Positions 1 to 8,621 are shown, numbered from the stretch's first letter. The stretch: DNA of 64,000 nucleotides from Limisalsivibrio acetivorans (GCF_000421105.1 NZ_ATWF01000002.1:124001-188000), one strand, 5' to 3'. Numbers and translations are program-made. Notes: generated by a model not told the origin, from the sequence alone.

Positions 1-493
1 CGCCGTACTTCTTCGATTCCAATATGCCAAGCCTCGTAAACACCCTCATAGTATAGGCGTCTACCACAAACACAGGAAACCCGGCACCGTACAGAAGGAT
101 CGAATCACACGTCTCCTCGCCAACACCCTTCAAATCCAAAAGCATCTCTCGGGCTCTTTCCGCTGGATATTCAGCCAAACCACTTATGGTTCCACCGGGT
201 AGATCTAATATAAACCTGCTGAGGATAACAAGACGCTCCGCCTTCTGATTAAAATAGCCCGAAGGTCTGATGCACTCCTTTAAGAACTCATAATCCGCCG
301 ACAAAACAGCCTCCGGCGACATCAACCCCCCATCCTTCATACCGGCTATTGCCTTCTCAACATTGCGCCAGTTCGTGTTCTGGGTGAGTATAGCACCGCA
401 AGCCATCTCAAAATCAGTATCAGCCGGCCACCACTTCAAGTGTATGTATCGTTCCGCCAGCCTGCGGTGTACATCAAGCAAAAGCTCTTGCAT
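1..493 (-). CDS. Endonuclease III-like DNA glycosylase (MagIII type), 3' end outside window
   Basis: Helix-hairpin-helix base-excision glycosylase, expected to remove alkylated bases. The minus-strand frame is open to the left edge, so the C-terminus is missing. The N-terminal part has the family's W-W-P-A and GAILTQNTNW stretches, then the HhH segment LKGVGEETCDSILLYG and the catalytic-aspartate region FVVDAYTMR. These fit the 3-methyladenine glycosylase III (HP0602-like) subfamily better than classic Nth. I chose the ATG at 493 because a GGGAG lies six bases ahead of it; an in-frame ATG at 511 lacks this. It diverges from the coiled-coil gene at 523 with only about 30 bp between, so a promoter must overlap one of the two reading frames. 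The family call is by eye. Confidence 0.8.
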   Translation of the reverse strand, partial: MQELLLDVHRRLAERYIHLKWWPADTDFEMACGAILTQNTNWRNVEKAIAGMKDGGLMSPEAVLSADYEFLKECIRPSGYFNQKAERLVILSRFILDLPGGTISGLAEYPAERAREMLLDLKGVGEETCDSILLYGAGFPVFVVDAYTMRVFTRLGILESKKYG

Positions 494-522
494 GGAAACT
501 CCCTTTCTCATATCATTTCAAT

Positions 523-882
523 ATGGAACCACTATCACAGTTTAACCGGGACATCAACGAGATGAAAGCCGATACACTCAGCCGATACGGAAAACGGCTT
601 GAGGAGGCAGAAAGGATGCTAGAGGCGGAAAAAAACTTCAATCAGCGTCAGCATGCTATACTCTCCCGAATGAAAAAAGAGATGGAGGGCAGAATAAAGC
701 GCAAGAAGCGTAAAACCTACGAATGCCTTATTGAGCGTATCCAGAAAAAGCTGTCCAAAAGCACCCAAAAGATTATGGAGCTTGAAAAGCTCAAAAAGAA
801 ATATATGGATGAATACAAAACCCAAAGGGAACACCTGAACCTGACCGACCACTCCTTCATTGACAGCTACTACAACAAGTAG
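523..882 (+). CDS. Small coiled-coil protein, unknown (FliJ-like pattern)
   Basis: A 119-residue, highly charged, almost entirely helical protein, rich in Lys and Glu with heptad-like spacing throughout and no signal peptide or membrane segment. Length, charge and the C-terminal E-K-L-K-K-K-Y pattern resemble FliJ-type flagellar export chaperones, but no flagellar gene is nearby, so I do not assign that function. No convincing ribosome-binding site precedes the ATG at 523; an in-frame ATG at 561 is an alternative start. The 74-codon gene at 952 follows after about 70 bp and may be co-transcribed. Confidence 0.55.
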   Translation: MEPLSQFNRDINEMKADTLSRYGKRLEEAERMLEAEKNFNQRQHAILSRMKKEMEGRIKRKKRKTYECLIERIQKKLSKSTQKIMELEKLKKKYMDEYKTQREHLNLTDHSFIDSYYNK

Positions 883-951
883 CAACCTGAATAAACCCTG
901 TAACTTTTTATGGAATTGACCGATTATATATAAAATAACTGGAGGTGCGGC

Positions 952-1176
952 ATGGATATTAAACTCATACCCGCCGTGGCCGCCCTCAGGGTGGAGCACA
1001 AGAGCAGGAAAGATACACCTAATAGAAAATTTTTCCGCATTTCAGGCCGGATAGAGAGCGTGCGCCCTGCCGGACAGGGAGAGAATGGAAATACGATCAT
1101 AACAATCTCCACCGATGAACCTACGGCTAGAATAGCTGATATCAAGGGACTTGATGCTCTGCTGACAAACGGTTAA
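952..1176 (+). CDS. Hypothetical 74-aa protein
   Basis: Not recognised. A strong Shine-Dalgarno (ggaggtg, six bases before the ATG) argues that it is translated. The product is small and soluble, with a basic first half and a second half of predicted beta-strand character (NTIITIST). It lies downstream of the coiled-coil gene on the same strand and converges on the EamA transporter gene; a hairpin follows its stop codon. Confidence 0.55.
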   Translation: MDIKLIPAVAALRVEHKSRKDTPNRKFFRISGRIESVRPAGQGENGNTIITISTDEPTARIADIKGLDALLTNG

Positions 1177-1182
1177 CACCCT

Positions 1183-1211
1183 GAAATAAAAGAAGCCGGC
1201 GTCCTGCCGGC
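1183..1211 (-). terminator. Rho-independent terminator of the EamA gene
   Basis: Stem GCCGGC / GCCGGC (1195-1200 with 1206-1211) and a five-base loop. Read on the minus strand it is followed by a T-rich tract (ttcttttattt). This places it just past the stop codon of the minus-strand transporter. On the plus strand the hairpin lacks a T tract, though it may also slow transcription from the 74-aa gene. Confidence 0.65.
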
Positions 1212-1271
1212 TCTTGCGAGATCCATCTCAACAGCGTGGTTGTTCCACTACTTGAACTCTATAGTAACAAG

Positions 1272-2111
1272 TTACATGCCAATTCTGATCAGGACGATCC
1301 CGGCCATAATTATCAATGTTGCGATCACTTTAGGCAATCCCGCACGCTCCTTATAGAGCAGTACACCGAGGATCAAAGCAAAGATCGCATTCACCTGACG
1401 TATCGCCGCCGCATAGGAAACTTCTACCATAGTCAGCCCGTAGCGGAAACTTGTGAACGATACAAAGACAACTATACCCGCCGTGGTGAAAAGTTTCCAT
1501 TCCCTTTTGATAAAGTCCATCCTGAAAGGCTTATAGCGCAGTGAATATGCAAACAGCCAAGACGTCATAAAGAAGCAGAGGGAGTAGGTGTAAAGGATAA
1601 AATTGCCTATGGTGACGCCACCCTTGTCCGCCATGGCACCAAACGAATAGGAGAATGCCGCCAAAAGGGCATATAAAGGCCCCTTGCCGAACTGGATCCC
1701 GATCCCCTTATGCGTATTAAGCAGAAGCGCACCGACTATCGTAACAACAATGCCCGCAAAGCCTGTTAAGGATATCTGCTCGCCAAAGAACATAGTCGCC
1801 CAAAGTACTATGAATAGGGGCGAAGAGGTCGTTATGGGGTATATATCCGACACATCGCTGTAATGATACGCCGTTGACAGGAATAGATGGTATAAGGAAA
1901 AGAACAACCCGCCAGCAGCGGCATAAAGCACTGCATCTAAATCGAAATACATATAATTTCGAAATAAAACAGGGTACATTGCGCTGAAAAAAAGGAAGTT
2001 TACAAGGTGCATGTAGAAGTTAAAAACGTATTTATCGCGGGATTTCTTAAGAAGAACGTTCCAGAGGGAATGGCTGAATGCGCTGAATATAATTACAGTA
2101 AAACCGAACAT
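1272..2111 (-). CDS. EamA/DMT-superfamily transporter
   Basis: A 279-residue inner-membrane protein with about ten hydrophobic segments in two repeated halves, as in EamA (DUF6) drug/metabolite transporters. Proteins of this family export or import small metabolites; the substrate cannot be read from the sequence. Recognisable features are the glycine-rich LTGFAGIVVTIVGALLL stretch that closes the first repeat and a matching VIATLIIMAGIVLIRIG segment at the C-terminus. The ATG at 2111 is preceded by agaggggtag. It is a single-gene unit ending in the hairpin at 1195-1211. Confidence 0.8.
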   Translation of the reverse strand: MFGFTVIIFSAFSHSLWNVLLKKSRDKYVFNFYMHLVNFLFFSAMYPVLFRNYMYFDLDAVLYAAAGGLFFSLYHLFLSTAYHYSDVSDIYPITTSSPLFIVLWATMFFGEQISLTGFAGIVVTIVGALLLNTHKGIGIQFGKGPLYALLAAFSYSFGAMADKGGVTIGNFILYTYSLCFFMTSWLFAYSLRYKPFRMDFIKREWKLFTTAGIVVFVSFTSFRYGLTMVEVSYAAAIRQVNAIFALILGVLLYKERAGLPKVIATLIIMAGIVLIRIGM

Positions 2112-2557
2112 CTACCCCTCTCTTTATGCGGAAAAGTACATTAATATCAGCTATACACATCTATTTCAACAAATTCATGTCAACTTTATATTGAATAAGT
2201 TAATACATTTAATATGAAACATCTTTAGAATACCCGCCCCGGTGGAGATCGCACAGCTCTATAAGTATGGCTGATATATCCGAGTCAGATACAATTGTAA
2301 AATCAATGTTTATTTCTCGCATATGCACCCTTGATATTAACTATTCTGGAATATCAGTCAAAACAGAACATATGTTTCACCATATTAAACACTGTCATTA
2401 TGGGATTTATATTATACAGTGGTGATTTAATCATTACCAAACGCACAGTCGCTTTATGGATACTGTATACAATTTAACTATTGACACCGACCCTTTTGAG
2501 TGATAGAAAATAAACAGCGGTATAAAATTAAAGATAATTGTATCAAGGAGGCATTAT
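2112..2557. other. Intergenic region with the citrate synthase promoter
   Basis: 446 bp between the divergent EamA and citrate synthase genes. It is AT-rich and has no open frame worth calling. The distal 80 bp contain the sigma70-type promoter and leader of the citrate synthase gene. I see no riboswitch or clear operator in the rest. Confidence 0.6.
2481..2509 (+). promoter_or_regulatory. Sigma70-type promoter of citrate synthase
   Basis: A perfect -35 TTGACA (2481-2486), a 17-bp spacer and a -10 TAGAAA (2504-2509). The expected start near 2516 gives a leader of about 40 nt ending in aaggagg seven bases before the ATG. The strong promoter and strong ribosome-binding site agree with the biased codon choice of the gene. 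Confidence 0.75.
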
Positions 2558-3859
2558 ATGGGACTTAAAGACGTTCTCAAGCAAAAGATTGATGAGCATC
2601 GCCCTCGGACCACCAAGCTCCTCAAGGAGAAAGGTGATGTTAAGCTCGGCGACGTAACTATCGGACAGGCTATCGGCGGTGCAAGGGGTGTTAAGTGCCT
2701 CGTAACAGACATCTCCTACCTCGACCCCTTCGAAGGAATCCGTTTCCGCGGACACACTATACCCGAAGTTATGGACAAGCTCCCCAGACCCGACGGTAAG
2801 GACTACCCCTACGTTGAAGGCTTCTGGTATCTCCTTCTCACAGGCGATATCCCCACTAAAGAGCAGGCCGAGGAAGTTGTTGAGGACTTCAAGAAAAGAG
2901 CTCAGGTTCCCCAGTACGTATTCGATACACTCAGAGCTATGCCCAGGGATTCACACCCCATGACTATGTTCTCCGCTGCCATCGTTGCTATGCAGCGTGA
3001 ATCAAAGTTCGCAAAGTTCTATGAGGAAGGTTTTAATAAAATGACTGCATGGGAGCCCATGTACGAAGACGCTTGCGATCTTCTTGCTAAGCTTCCCGAA
3101 ATCGCAGCTTACATCTACAGAATCAAGTACAAGGGCGACACACCCATCGCTCCCGATAAGAACCTCGACTTCGGCGGCAACTTTGCACACATGATGGGCA
3201 TCGATGCTCCCTATGACGATGTTGCAAGAATGTACTTCATCCTTCACTCCGACCACGAGTCAGGAAACGTTTCTGCACACACTACTCACCTCGTGGCTTC
3301 CGCTCTCAGCGATGCTTACTACTCACTCTCCGCTGGAATCAACGGTCTTGCCGGCCCCCTTCACGGCCTCGCAAACCAGGAAGTTCTCAGATGGATCCAG
3401 GATGTTTTCAAGAAACTCGGCGGACAGGTTCCCACAAAAGAGCAGCTTACTCAGTTCCTCTGGGATACACTCAACAGCGGTCAGGTTATCCCCGGTTACG
3501 GTCATGCAGTTCTCAGAAAGACCGACCCCAGATACACCTCTCAGCGTGAGTACTGCCTGAACAACCTTCCCGATGACGAGCTCTTCAAGGTTGTTTCCAT
3601 GATCTACGAAGTAGCTCCCGATATCCTCAAGGAGCAGGGTAAAGCTAAGAACCCCTGGCCCAACGTTGACGCACAGTCCGGCGTTATCCAGTGGTACTAC
3701 GGCCTTACTGAGTACGACTTCTATACAGTTCTCTTCGGTGTCGGTAGAGCAATCGGTGTTCTTGCCAACATCACATGGGACAGAGCTCTCGGTTATCCTA
3801 TCGAGCGTCCCAAGTCTGTTACTACTGCTATGCTTGAAGAAGCAGCCGGCATCGAGTAA
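2558..3859 (+). CDS. gltA: Citrate synthase, eukaryote/Geobacter-type (Si)
   Basis: Condenses acetyl-CoA and oxaloacetate to citrate in the cytoplasm, the entry step of the TCA cycle. At 433 residues it has the mitochondrial-type N-terminal extension and motifs rather than those of the E. coli hexameric enzyme. The catalytic residues are visible as His269 (AGPLHGLANQ), His316 (GYGHAVLRKTDPR) and Asp371 (VDAQSG), with spacing matching His274/His320/Asp375 of the pig enzyme. Codon use is strongly biased to C-ending codons, which suggests high expression. It is a single-gene unit with its own promoter and a strong terminator. Enzymes of this class are known from Geobacteraceae; its presence supports a respiratory, acetate-oxidising metabolism. 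Confidence 0.95.
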   Translation: MGLKDVLKQKIDEHRPRTTKLLKEKGDVKLGDVTIGQAIGGARGVKCLVTDISYLDPFEGIRFRGHTIPEVMDKLPRPDGKDYPYVEGFWYLLLTGDIPTKEQAEEVVEDFKKRAQVPQYVFDTLRAMPRDSHPMTMFSAAIVAMQRESKFAKFYEEGFNKMTAWEPMYEDACDLLAKLPEIAAYIYRIKYKGDTPIAPDKNLDFGGNFAHMMGIDAPYDDVARMYFILHSDHESGNVSAHTTHLVASALSDAYYSLSAGINGLAGPLHGLANQEVLRWIQDVFKKLGGQVPTKEQLTQFLWDTLNSGQVIPGYGHAVLRKTDPRYTSQREYCLNNLPDDELFKVVSMIYEVAPDILKEQGKAKNPWPNVDAQSGVIQWYYGLTEYDFYTVLFGVGRAIGVLANITWDRALGYPIERPKSVTTAMLEEAAGIE

Positions 3860-3887
3860 ACGAGATTTTTTTAAAGTTAATCAAATG

Positions 3888-3912
3888 GGGGAGCTTCGGC
3901 TCCCCTTTTTTT
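3888..3912 (+). terminator. Rho-independent terminator of citrate synthase
   Basis: GGGGAGC / GCTCCCC stem with a TTCG tetraloop followed by seven Ts, about 30 bp after the gltA stop codon. Confidence 0.9.
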
Positions 3913-4560
3913 ATGAGTGCGCAACCGGCTTTCCAGTTTAACAACATCGTTTAACCTCAAATGAAAAGAGACAACCAACTTATGATTTCATTTGCTCAAT
4001 TGCGCATTACTTCAATGTGCTCGGAATAGAGGCTCAATACTACTAGATAGTATGCAGTTTCATGGCTGGTAGCCTTTTATTGAAAAAAGTAGAATAATGG
4101 AGAGCACACCTACTTAACCAGCAAACACTAAAGCCGAAGAGGTTTTTGGCGGCAACCTGCGTCGCACCCACCACCCACCTTTAAGATCTGCTGAATCCGG
4201 CAACAGACACCGCCGATAACCACTTACCTTTACTTGATAGCATGCACATTTTTTCATGCTTGCAATATTGAGTTCTATCCAGCTATTCTATTCTTGTTGA
4301 ATATGCCGCACTAGTCATAATGTGTCACTCGGGCTGGTCATAACATTAGAGGTCCTAATATAGTGACATTCCGTGGGTTAATTTAACTATACCGATCTGG
4401 GCACTGGATATCTTGACACATGAAAATATTTGGGAAGGCTAAAACCAGGTTCTGTGCAGAAGTGCATCTTGAGATGTATGTTGAAGAGAATACCTACAAA
4501 GATTTAATGAGTGTGCATTCATATGCTCACCTGTGTATTCGTCATGAAGTTGTAGCTTGC
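3913..4560. other. 650-bp intergenic region with a GC-rich block
   Basis: No convincing gene. Most of it is AT-rich. A denser block around 4114-4257 carries a GGCGG (4148) / CCGCC (4210) inverted repeat. On the minus strand it has a 47-codon ATG-to-stop frame unusually rich in Arg, Trp and Gly but without a ribosome-binding site. An AGCATG/CATGCT hairpin lies near 4239-4260. I cannot match it to a known RNA family. The region may be a decayed insertion or an unrecognised RNA. Confidence 0.4.
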
Positions 4561-5217
4561 TTAACCCTTCGGTGTAATATTCTTATCCGCTTGACCACTT
4601 TCTTTCTTACGGTTCGCCGACTTAAGATCCGGGTAAAACCGTTCAAGTAGATAAACAGCAGTGAGATAGCCGAACATAGAGCCTATAATAACATCGCTTG
4701 GGTAGTGCTTTGTAATGGCTATACGACTGAAAGCAACTAATGCGGCAAAAGGATAAAAGAACCAGCCACTTCTGGGGATAAGCAGCGCAAACGTAGTCCC
4801 CACTGCAAAGGCGGTGGCTGAATGACCAGAGGGGAAAGACACCATCTCGTAAGCATATTCCAGAAAATCGAGCCCATATTTGTTATCGCTGAAATAAAGC
4901 GTAGGTCGGTATCTGCCTGCGAGAAACTTAATCAGATCCACAAGAAGTCCCGAAACCGCCACAGACCAAAAGAGGAATATGCCTGTTCTTGCCACCTTGC
5001 GGTCAGACTTACGAAAGACTGCCCACATGATCAGGCCTGCAAGTAATGAATAAAGGGCGCTACCATAAATAGTGACATCATCAAAAAACTCATGTACCGG
5101 ATCTGGGATGGTGTCAAAGTACTCTATCACAGGTATATCAAAATAGAAAAAACAGAATAATGCCGCAACTATGGCGGCGAAGATGTATTTATCGTAACGT
5201 TTCCAGATGAATTTCAA
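4561..5217 (-). CDS. PAP2-family membrane phosphatase
   Basis: Membrane acid phosphatase of the PAP2 (type 2 phosphatidic acid phosphatase/UndPP phosphatase) superfamily, about six membrane segments. All three signature motifs are intact: K97-X6-R104-P105, P129-S130-G131-H132 and S164-R165-X5-H171-X3-D175. The catalytic pocket should face the periplasm and act on lipid or isoprenyl phosphates; the actual substrate is not readable. The start is a TTG at 5217 that overlaps the stop of the upstream gene (TTGA) and follows GAGG, so translation is probably coupled. It is the last gene of a three-gene minus-strand operon with two degenerate tetrapyrrole-type proteins. Confidence 0.85.
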   Translation of the reverse strand: MKFIWKRYDKYIFAAIVAALFCFFYFDIPVIEYFDTIPDPVHEFFDDVTIYGSALYSLLAGLIMWAVFRKSDRKVARTGIFLFWSVAVSGLLVDLIKFLAGRYRPTLYFSDNKYGLDFLEYAYEMVSFPSGHSATAFAVGTTFALLIPRSGWFFYPFAALVAFSRIAITKHYPSDVIIGSMFGYLTAVYLLERFYPDLKSANRKKESGQADKNITPKG

Positions 5218-5684
5218 GATTCCTCAAGCTCCATATCTTTTACAAATTCCCCTACTCTCTCAAGAAAGGCATCGGGGTCAATATCGCCATGAACAGAAGG
5301 ACACACCGACAGCATCATACCGTTTTTCCTGTCCCTTAACACTCTCGGAATCTCGAAGTCTGACAGCTTTTCATTCCTATGACAGTAAACAGGGATTCCA
5401 GCGTTGCCTGCTGCGTCTGCAAGCTCCTCGTCCAGCTCCGGGTCACCGGTATTAATAAAGGCCAGCTTATATTTTCTCTCAATATCCGAAGCTTCTGCCC
5501 AGCGCTCCATAATATTCACCCTGCCGAATCGGGAAAAGGTTCTTAGGTTATCAGTAACAGAGGGAGCGATAACTGTAACAATGGGATCCTCTGTTAACAG
5601 TTCCGAAGCGATGCGCTCATGAACTTGATCGCCGCCGGCAAACAGTATCTCCTTTCCAGAGATTTTATAGACAACAGGGAACAT
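5214..5684 (-). CDS. Met8/CysG N-domain-like protein (siroheme-type dehydrogenase fold, degenerate)
   Basis: 156-residue protein resembling the NAD-binding domain of precorrin-2 dehydrogenase/siroheme synthase (Met8p, CysG N-terminus): FPVVYKISGKEILFAGG matches the first strand and dinucleotide loop, FINTGDPELDEEL the central strand and helix, and K-L-S-D-F-E-I-P the end of the Rossmann fold. The loop reads A-G-G-D rather than G-G-G-x, and in my alignment the catalytic aspartate before the C-D-F-type motif is replaced by arginine, so dehydrogenase or chelatase activity is doubtful. The start is the ATG at 5684, five bases after GGAGG; a TTG at 5696 lies inside that site. It sits between a CobQ-like gene and a coupled PAP2 gene. 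Confidence 0.7.
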   Translation of the reverse strand: MFPVVYKISGKEILFAGGDQVHERIASELLTEDPIVTVIAPSVTDNLRTFSRFGRVNIMERWAEASDIERKYKLAFINTGDPELDEELADAAGNAGIPVYCHRNEKLSDFEIPRVLRDRKNGMMLSVCPSVHGDIDPDAFLERVGEFVKDMELEES

Positions 5685-5731
5685 TACTGCCTCCAAAAAA
5701 TATATATAACACCCGCCGTAAAAAGGGGCAA

Positions 5732-6922
5732 TCAGAACTCACGAATATCGCCGTATATCTCGGTTGTTTCTGCGATAAAGTTAATTGCAGCCTCAACCTC
5801 TTCATATTTAGTAAAATCAAGCTTTAAGCGTAGTGCTCCTTCTAGAGGTGCCTTAACATCTACATCTGAAATAACGCCATGCTCCATTATTCCTGCCATT
5901 CTATAGATCCTGCTCCCCGCCACGGGGAAATCGAGCCATTCCTGTTCACCACTGAACCTATACCTTGCACATTCAAGGTAATCACCACGACGTAGTACAG
6001 TCTCAAAATCGGCCAGACCCATCCCCTGACACAGCCTTCCTGAGTTGTCACCTTCGGTGTAGTACCTTCTTCCAAACATTGCATAGCCAGCACAGAATCC
6101 AAGTATCGGGATCTTGCCCAGCTTATGCTTGAACATCTCTTCAAATCCTCTTCTCTTCATGTATACCATATCTTGGCAGGGATTTTCGGAGGCGGGAACT
6201 ATAAGCATATCACAGTTTTCCGCTTCCCATGGCTCATTCACCCACCTTATTGTCAAATCATCCTGAATCCTTAGTGCAAAGAGGTCGGAATAGATACTGA
6301 GATTTGGTATATTAACCGCACAAGCATCAATACCTCCGCCCTTAAAAACTTCAAATAGTGCCAGAAGTTCGCTGTATGACTCCTTTTCAACGTTAACTCT
6401 TCCAGTTACTGGAAGATCGCTCACTTTTTTCAAGCCTTTATCACCGTAAAGGACACACCCCTTCAAAAGCATCTCAGTCTCCCAGGGCGTTTTAGTATTC
6501 TCCACAAAGTTTTCTATCCCACTCTTTGTTCCAACCGGAAATACCGGGGCACCGAGCCAGTCGATAAATTCATTTGAATACCCAGTCATACTGTCATTCA
6601 TAATAACAACAACGAGCTTTTCCTCTTCTTCTATCTGCTCAAGATAAATCTTTGCTTTTTCAAACTCTTCTTCATCCATAGACCCTTCCGTTCCCTGACT
6701 GGGAAAGAGTCTTAGCGTTGGCTCTGTCTTTGCCGCTTCGCAGTAGACCAAGGCTCGCATATCCACCCGTATGTTATCCGGCGATATAGCTGGATTCTCA
6801 ATTTTAACCTTTGGTATGAATGGAATAATAGAGTAACCCTTTGATATATATGAACGCAGAATCCCACTAACACCAATGGGGGACGTGCTGTCTGTTTCAA
6901 TAAGTACAATACAGCCTGACAT
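5732..6922 (-). CDS. CobQ-like amidotransferase with lost P-loop
   Basis: 396 residues aligning by eye along cobyric acid synthase (CobQ). The N-terminal DTBS-like half (KGYSIIPFIPK, then AAKTEPTLRLFP) is followed by a class I glutamine amidotransferase half with nucleophile Cys277 in GFCAGY and catalytic-type His348 in GIMEHGV. CobQ normally has about 490 residues and a G-T-x-S-x-A-G-K-S ATP loop. Here that loop reads D-S-T-S-P-I-G-V-S, without the lysine, so ATP-dependent amidation of cobyrinate looks impaired. The ATG at 6922 follows aggaaggc. It is the first gene of an operon with a Met8-like protein (47-bp gap) and a PAP2 phosphatase. A role linked to tetrapyrroles is only inferred from the folds. 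Confidence 0.7.
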   Translation of the reverse strand: MSGCIVLIETDSTSPIGVSGILRSYISKGYSIIPFIPKVKIENPAISPDNIRVDMRALVYCEAAKTEPTLRLFPSQGTEGSMDEEEFEKAKIYLEQIEEEEKLVVVIMNDSMTGYSNEFIDWLGAPVFPVGTKSGIENFVENTKTPWETEMLLKGCVLYGDKGLKKVSDLPVTGRVNVEKESYSELLALFEVFKGGGIDACAVNIPNLSIYSDLFALRIQDDLTIRWVNEPWEAENCDMLIVPASENPCQDMVYMKRRGFEEMFKHKLGKIPILGFCAGYAMFGRRYYTEGDNSGRLCQGMGLADFETVLRRGDYLECARYRFSGEQEWLDFPVAGSRIYRMAGIMEHGVISDVDVKAPLEGALRLKLDFTKYEEVEAAINFIAETTEIYGDIREF

Positions 6923-7074
6923 ATTGCCTTCCTGTTTAAATTTGTGTCACGTAATTCTATACATATTACAGTCAACTTCAATTATAGATCGCAGCCCTAC
7001 TAAAATTTATGCAACATTGATTATAACGAAAGTCTTTTATTGCCCGGCAGGCCCACTTCTGATAATTTCAGAAC

Positions 7075-8214
7075 ATGGAAAACATAATCATACCATCAGT
7101 ATTTTTCGCAGGGTTAGTTATTGGAGCCTTCCTGGCTGGAGTATACTTTAACTCGCTAAGAAAGAAACAGGAAGAGATGGAAAACCGTAAAGATGAGGAG
7201 CTGGAGTCTATAACCGCCAGCCTTAAGGACAGCTTCGACAGCCTCTCCATGAATGCGCTCAGCCGAAACTCCGAGGAATTCCTGAAGCTTGCAAAGCAGG
7301 AACGCAAGGCTGATTCCGGGGAACTTGAATCTAAAAAGATGCTCATCGACCAGCACCTGAACGGTATGGGCAAGGAGCTGGAGAAGGTTACCCTTCTAAT
7401 TAATGAGTTCGAAAAGGATAGAGAAAACAAATTCTCAGCCCTTTCAGAGCAGATTAAGACTACCTCGAGAAACGCCGAAGAACTGTATAAGGTCACAAAT
7501 TCACTTAAGGAAGCCCTCTCCTCATCATCTAAAAGGGGTCGCTGGGCAGAGCGTATGGCTGAGGACATACTGCGTGCGGCGGATTTCATGGAGAACATAA
7601 ACTACTACAAACAAAGAACCATGGACAACGGCAAGCGTCCCGACTTCACATTCCCTATGCCGAACGGAATGATACTCAACATGGATGTTAAATTCCCACT
7701 CGATAATTACCTGAAATACCTTGAATCGGAAAATGATCAATCATTCATAGTTGCTTTTGCCAAGGATGTTAAGGCAAGAATCAAGGAAGTTGCCTCAAGG
7801 GAGTACATCGATCCGGAGGCGAACACACTCAATTTCGCCCTGCTTTTCATGCCCAACGAGCAGATCTACGGCTTCATCATGGAGAAAGCACCTGAGATTT
7901 CCGACTATGCCTTTGAACAAAACGTTTCCCTCTGTTCACCGGTATCACTCTTTTCTGTCCTCAGTGTAATACGTCAGGCCGCTGAGAATTACGCCATGGA
8001 ACAGACCTCCGGCGAGGTTCTTTCACTCATAGGGTCTTTTCGTAAACAGTGGGGGCTGTTCGCCGGCAAGCTGGACAACCTTGGCAAAAAGCTTGGTGAC
8101 GCCCAAAAGGAGTATGAGACACTCATAGGAACGCGCAGACGCATGCTGGACAGGCCGCTGGATAAACTGGAACAGCTCAGGCAGGACAGAGGACTGCCTC
8201 TCGATGAGGACTGA
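7075..8214 (+). CDS. rmuC: RmuC-family DNA recombination-limiting protein
   Basis: 379 residues: an N-terminal membrane anchor (residues 5-25), a long coiled coil (about 30-145), then the PD-(D/E)XK-like RmuC domain (about 150-340) with the family hallmark GRWAE, a conserved D-F-T-F-P and the M-D-V-K-F-P-L motif holding the acidic and lysine residues. RmuC limits recombination at inverted repeats in E. coli, probably as a nuclease; this protein should sit at the cytoplasmic membrane face. The start at ATG 7075 is chosen because it gives a complete membrane anchor; no clear Shine-Dalgarno is visible. It is a single gene, divergent from the CobQ-like operon. Confidence 0.88.
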   Translation: MENIIIPSVFFAGLVIGAFLAGVYFNSLRKKQEEMENRKDEELESITASLKDSFDSLSMNALSRNSEEFLKLAKQERKADSGELESKKMLIDQHLNGMGKELEKVTLLINEFEKDRENKFSALSEQIKTTSRNAEELYKVTNSLKEALSSSSKRGRWAERMAEDILRAADFMENINYYKQRTMDNGKRPDFTFPMPNGMILNMDVKFPLDNYLKYLESENDQSFIVAFAKDVKARIKEVASREYIDPEANTLNFALLFMPNEQIYGFIMEKAPEISDYAFEQNVSLCSPVSLFSVLSVIRQAAENYAMEQTSGEVLSLIGSFRKQWGLFAGKLDNLGKKLGDAQKEYETLIGTRRRMLDRPLDKLEQLRQDRGLPLDED

Positions 8215-8621
8215 TTTTGTGCTTCTTACAGATAGTTCAGGGTCCACTCACATGAATCATTCCCTTAGCTAAGGAAAGTTTATTGATTAAGACCCTTCAG
8301 AATAGTTGACGAAAGCATTGATTAAACATCCTGCTGCAAACGTCCCGTTTTTGAACCTCACTTTCTCATGTCCCTGTTTGCTGTATTTCGCACAAAGCGA
8401 TCCAGTGACAACACCAGCAATCGAACAATGATAAAAAAACAGAACTGAAGAACTTTCGTTTAAACAATTCACACCTATACATCTGATCACGTAAGCGTGC
8501 GTGTCATACGGAAATAATCTTTTTGTACACTCAAATCATTAATTGAATATAAATATATGAGCTAAGTATTAATATCCTCTGCTAAAAAACTTATCCTGAT
8601 AACCACAATGCGGGAGGTGAC
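8215..8621. other. Intergenic region, nothing clear
   Basis: 407 bp between rmuC and the convergent thioredoxin-like gene. It contains a perfect 12-bp palindrome (CCTTAGCTAAGG, near 8264) without a T tract, and a 67-codon GTG-started minus-strand frame (8287-8490) that I reject as a gene. No promoter or terminator is convincing. Confidence 0.5.

Noticed and set aside
4114-4257. Possible c-di-GMP riboswitch or integron attC site
   Set aside because: A GACGCA stretch and an ACTTAAC core are present, but the conserved partner segments of either element are missing.
4420-4650. 76-codon plus-strand open frame
   Set aside because: No ribosome-binding site, and its second half is antisense to the well-supported PAP2 gene.
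8287-8490. 67-codon GTG-started minus-strand frame
   Set aside because: No ribosome-binding site, odd composition and no recognisable fold; better treated as non-coding.
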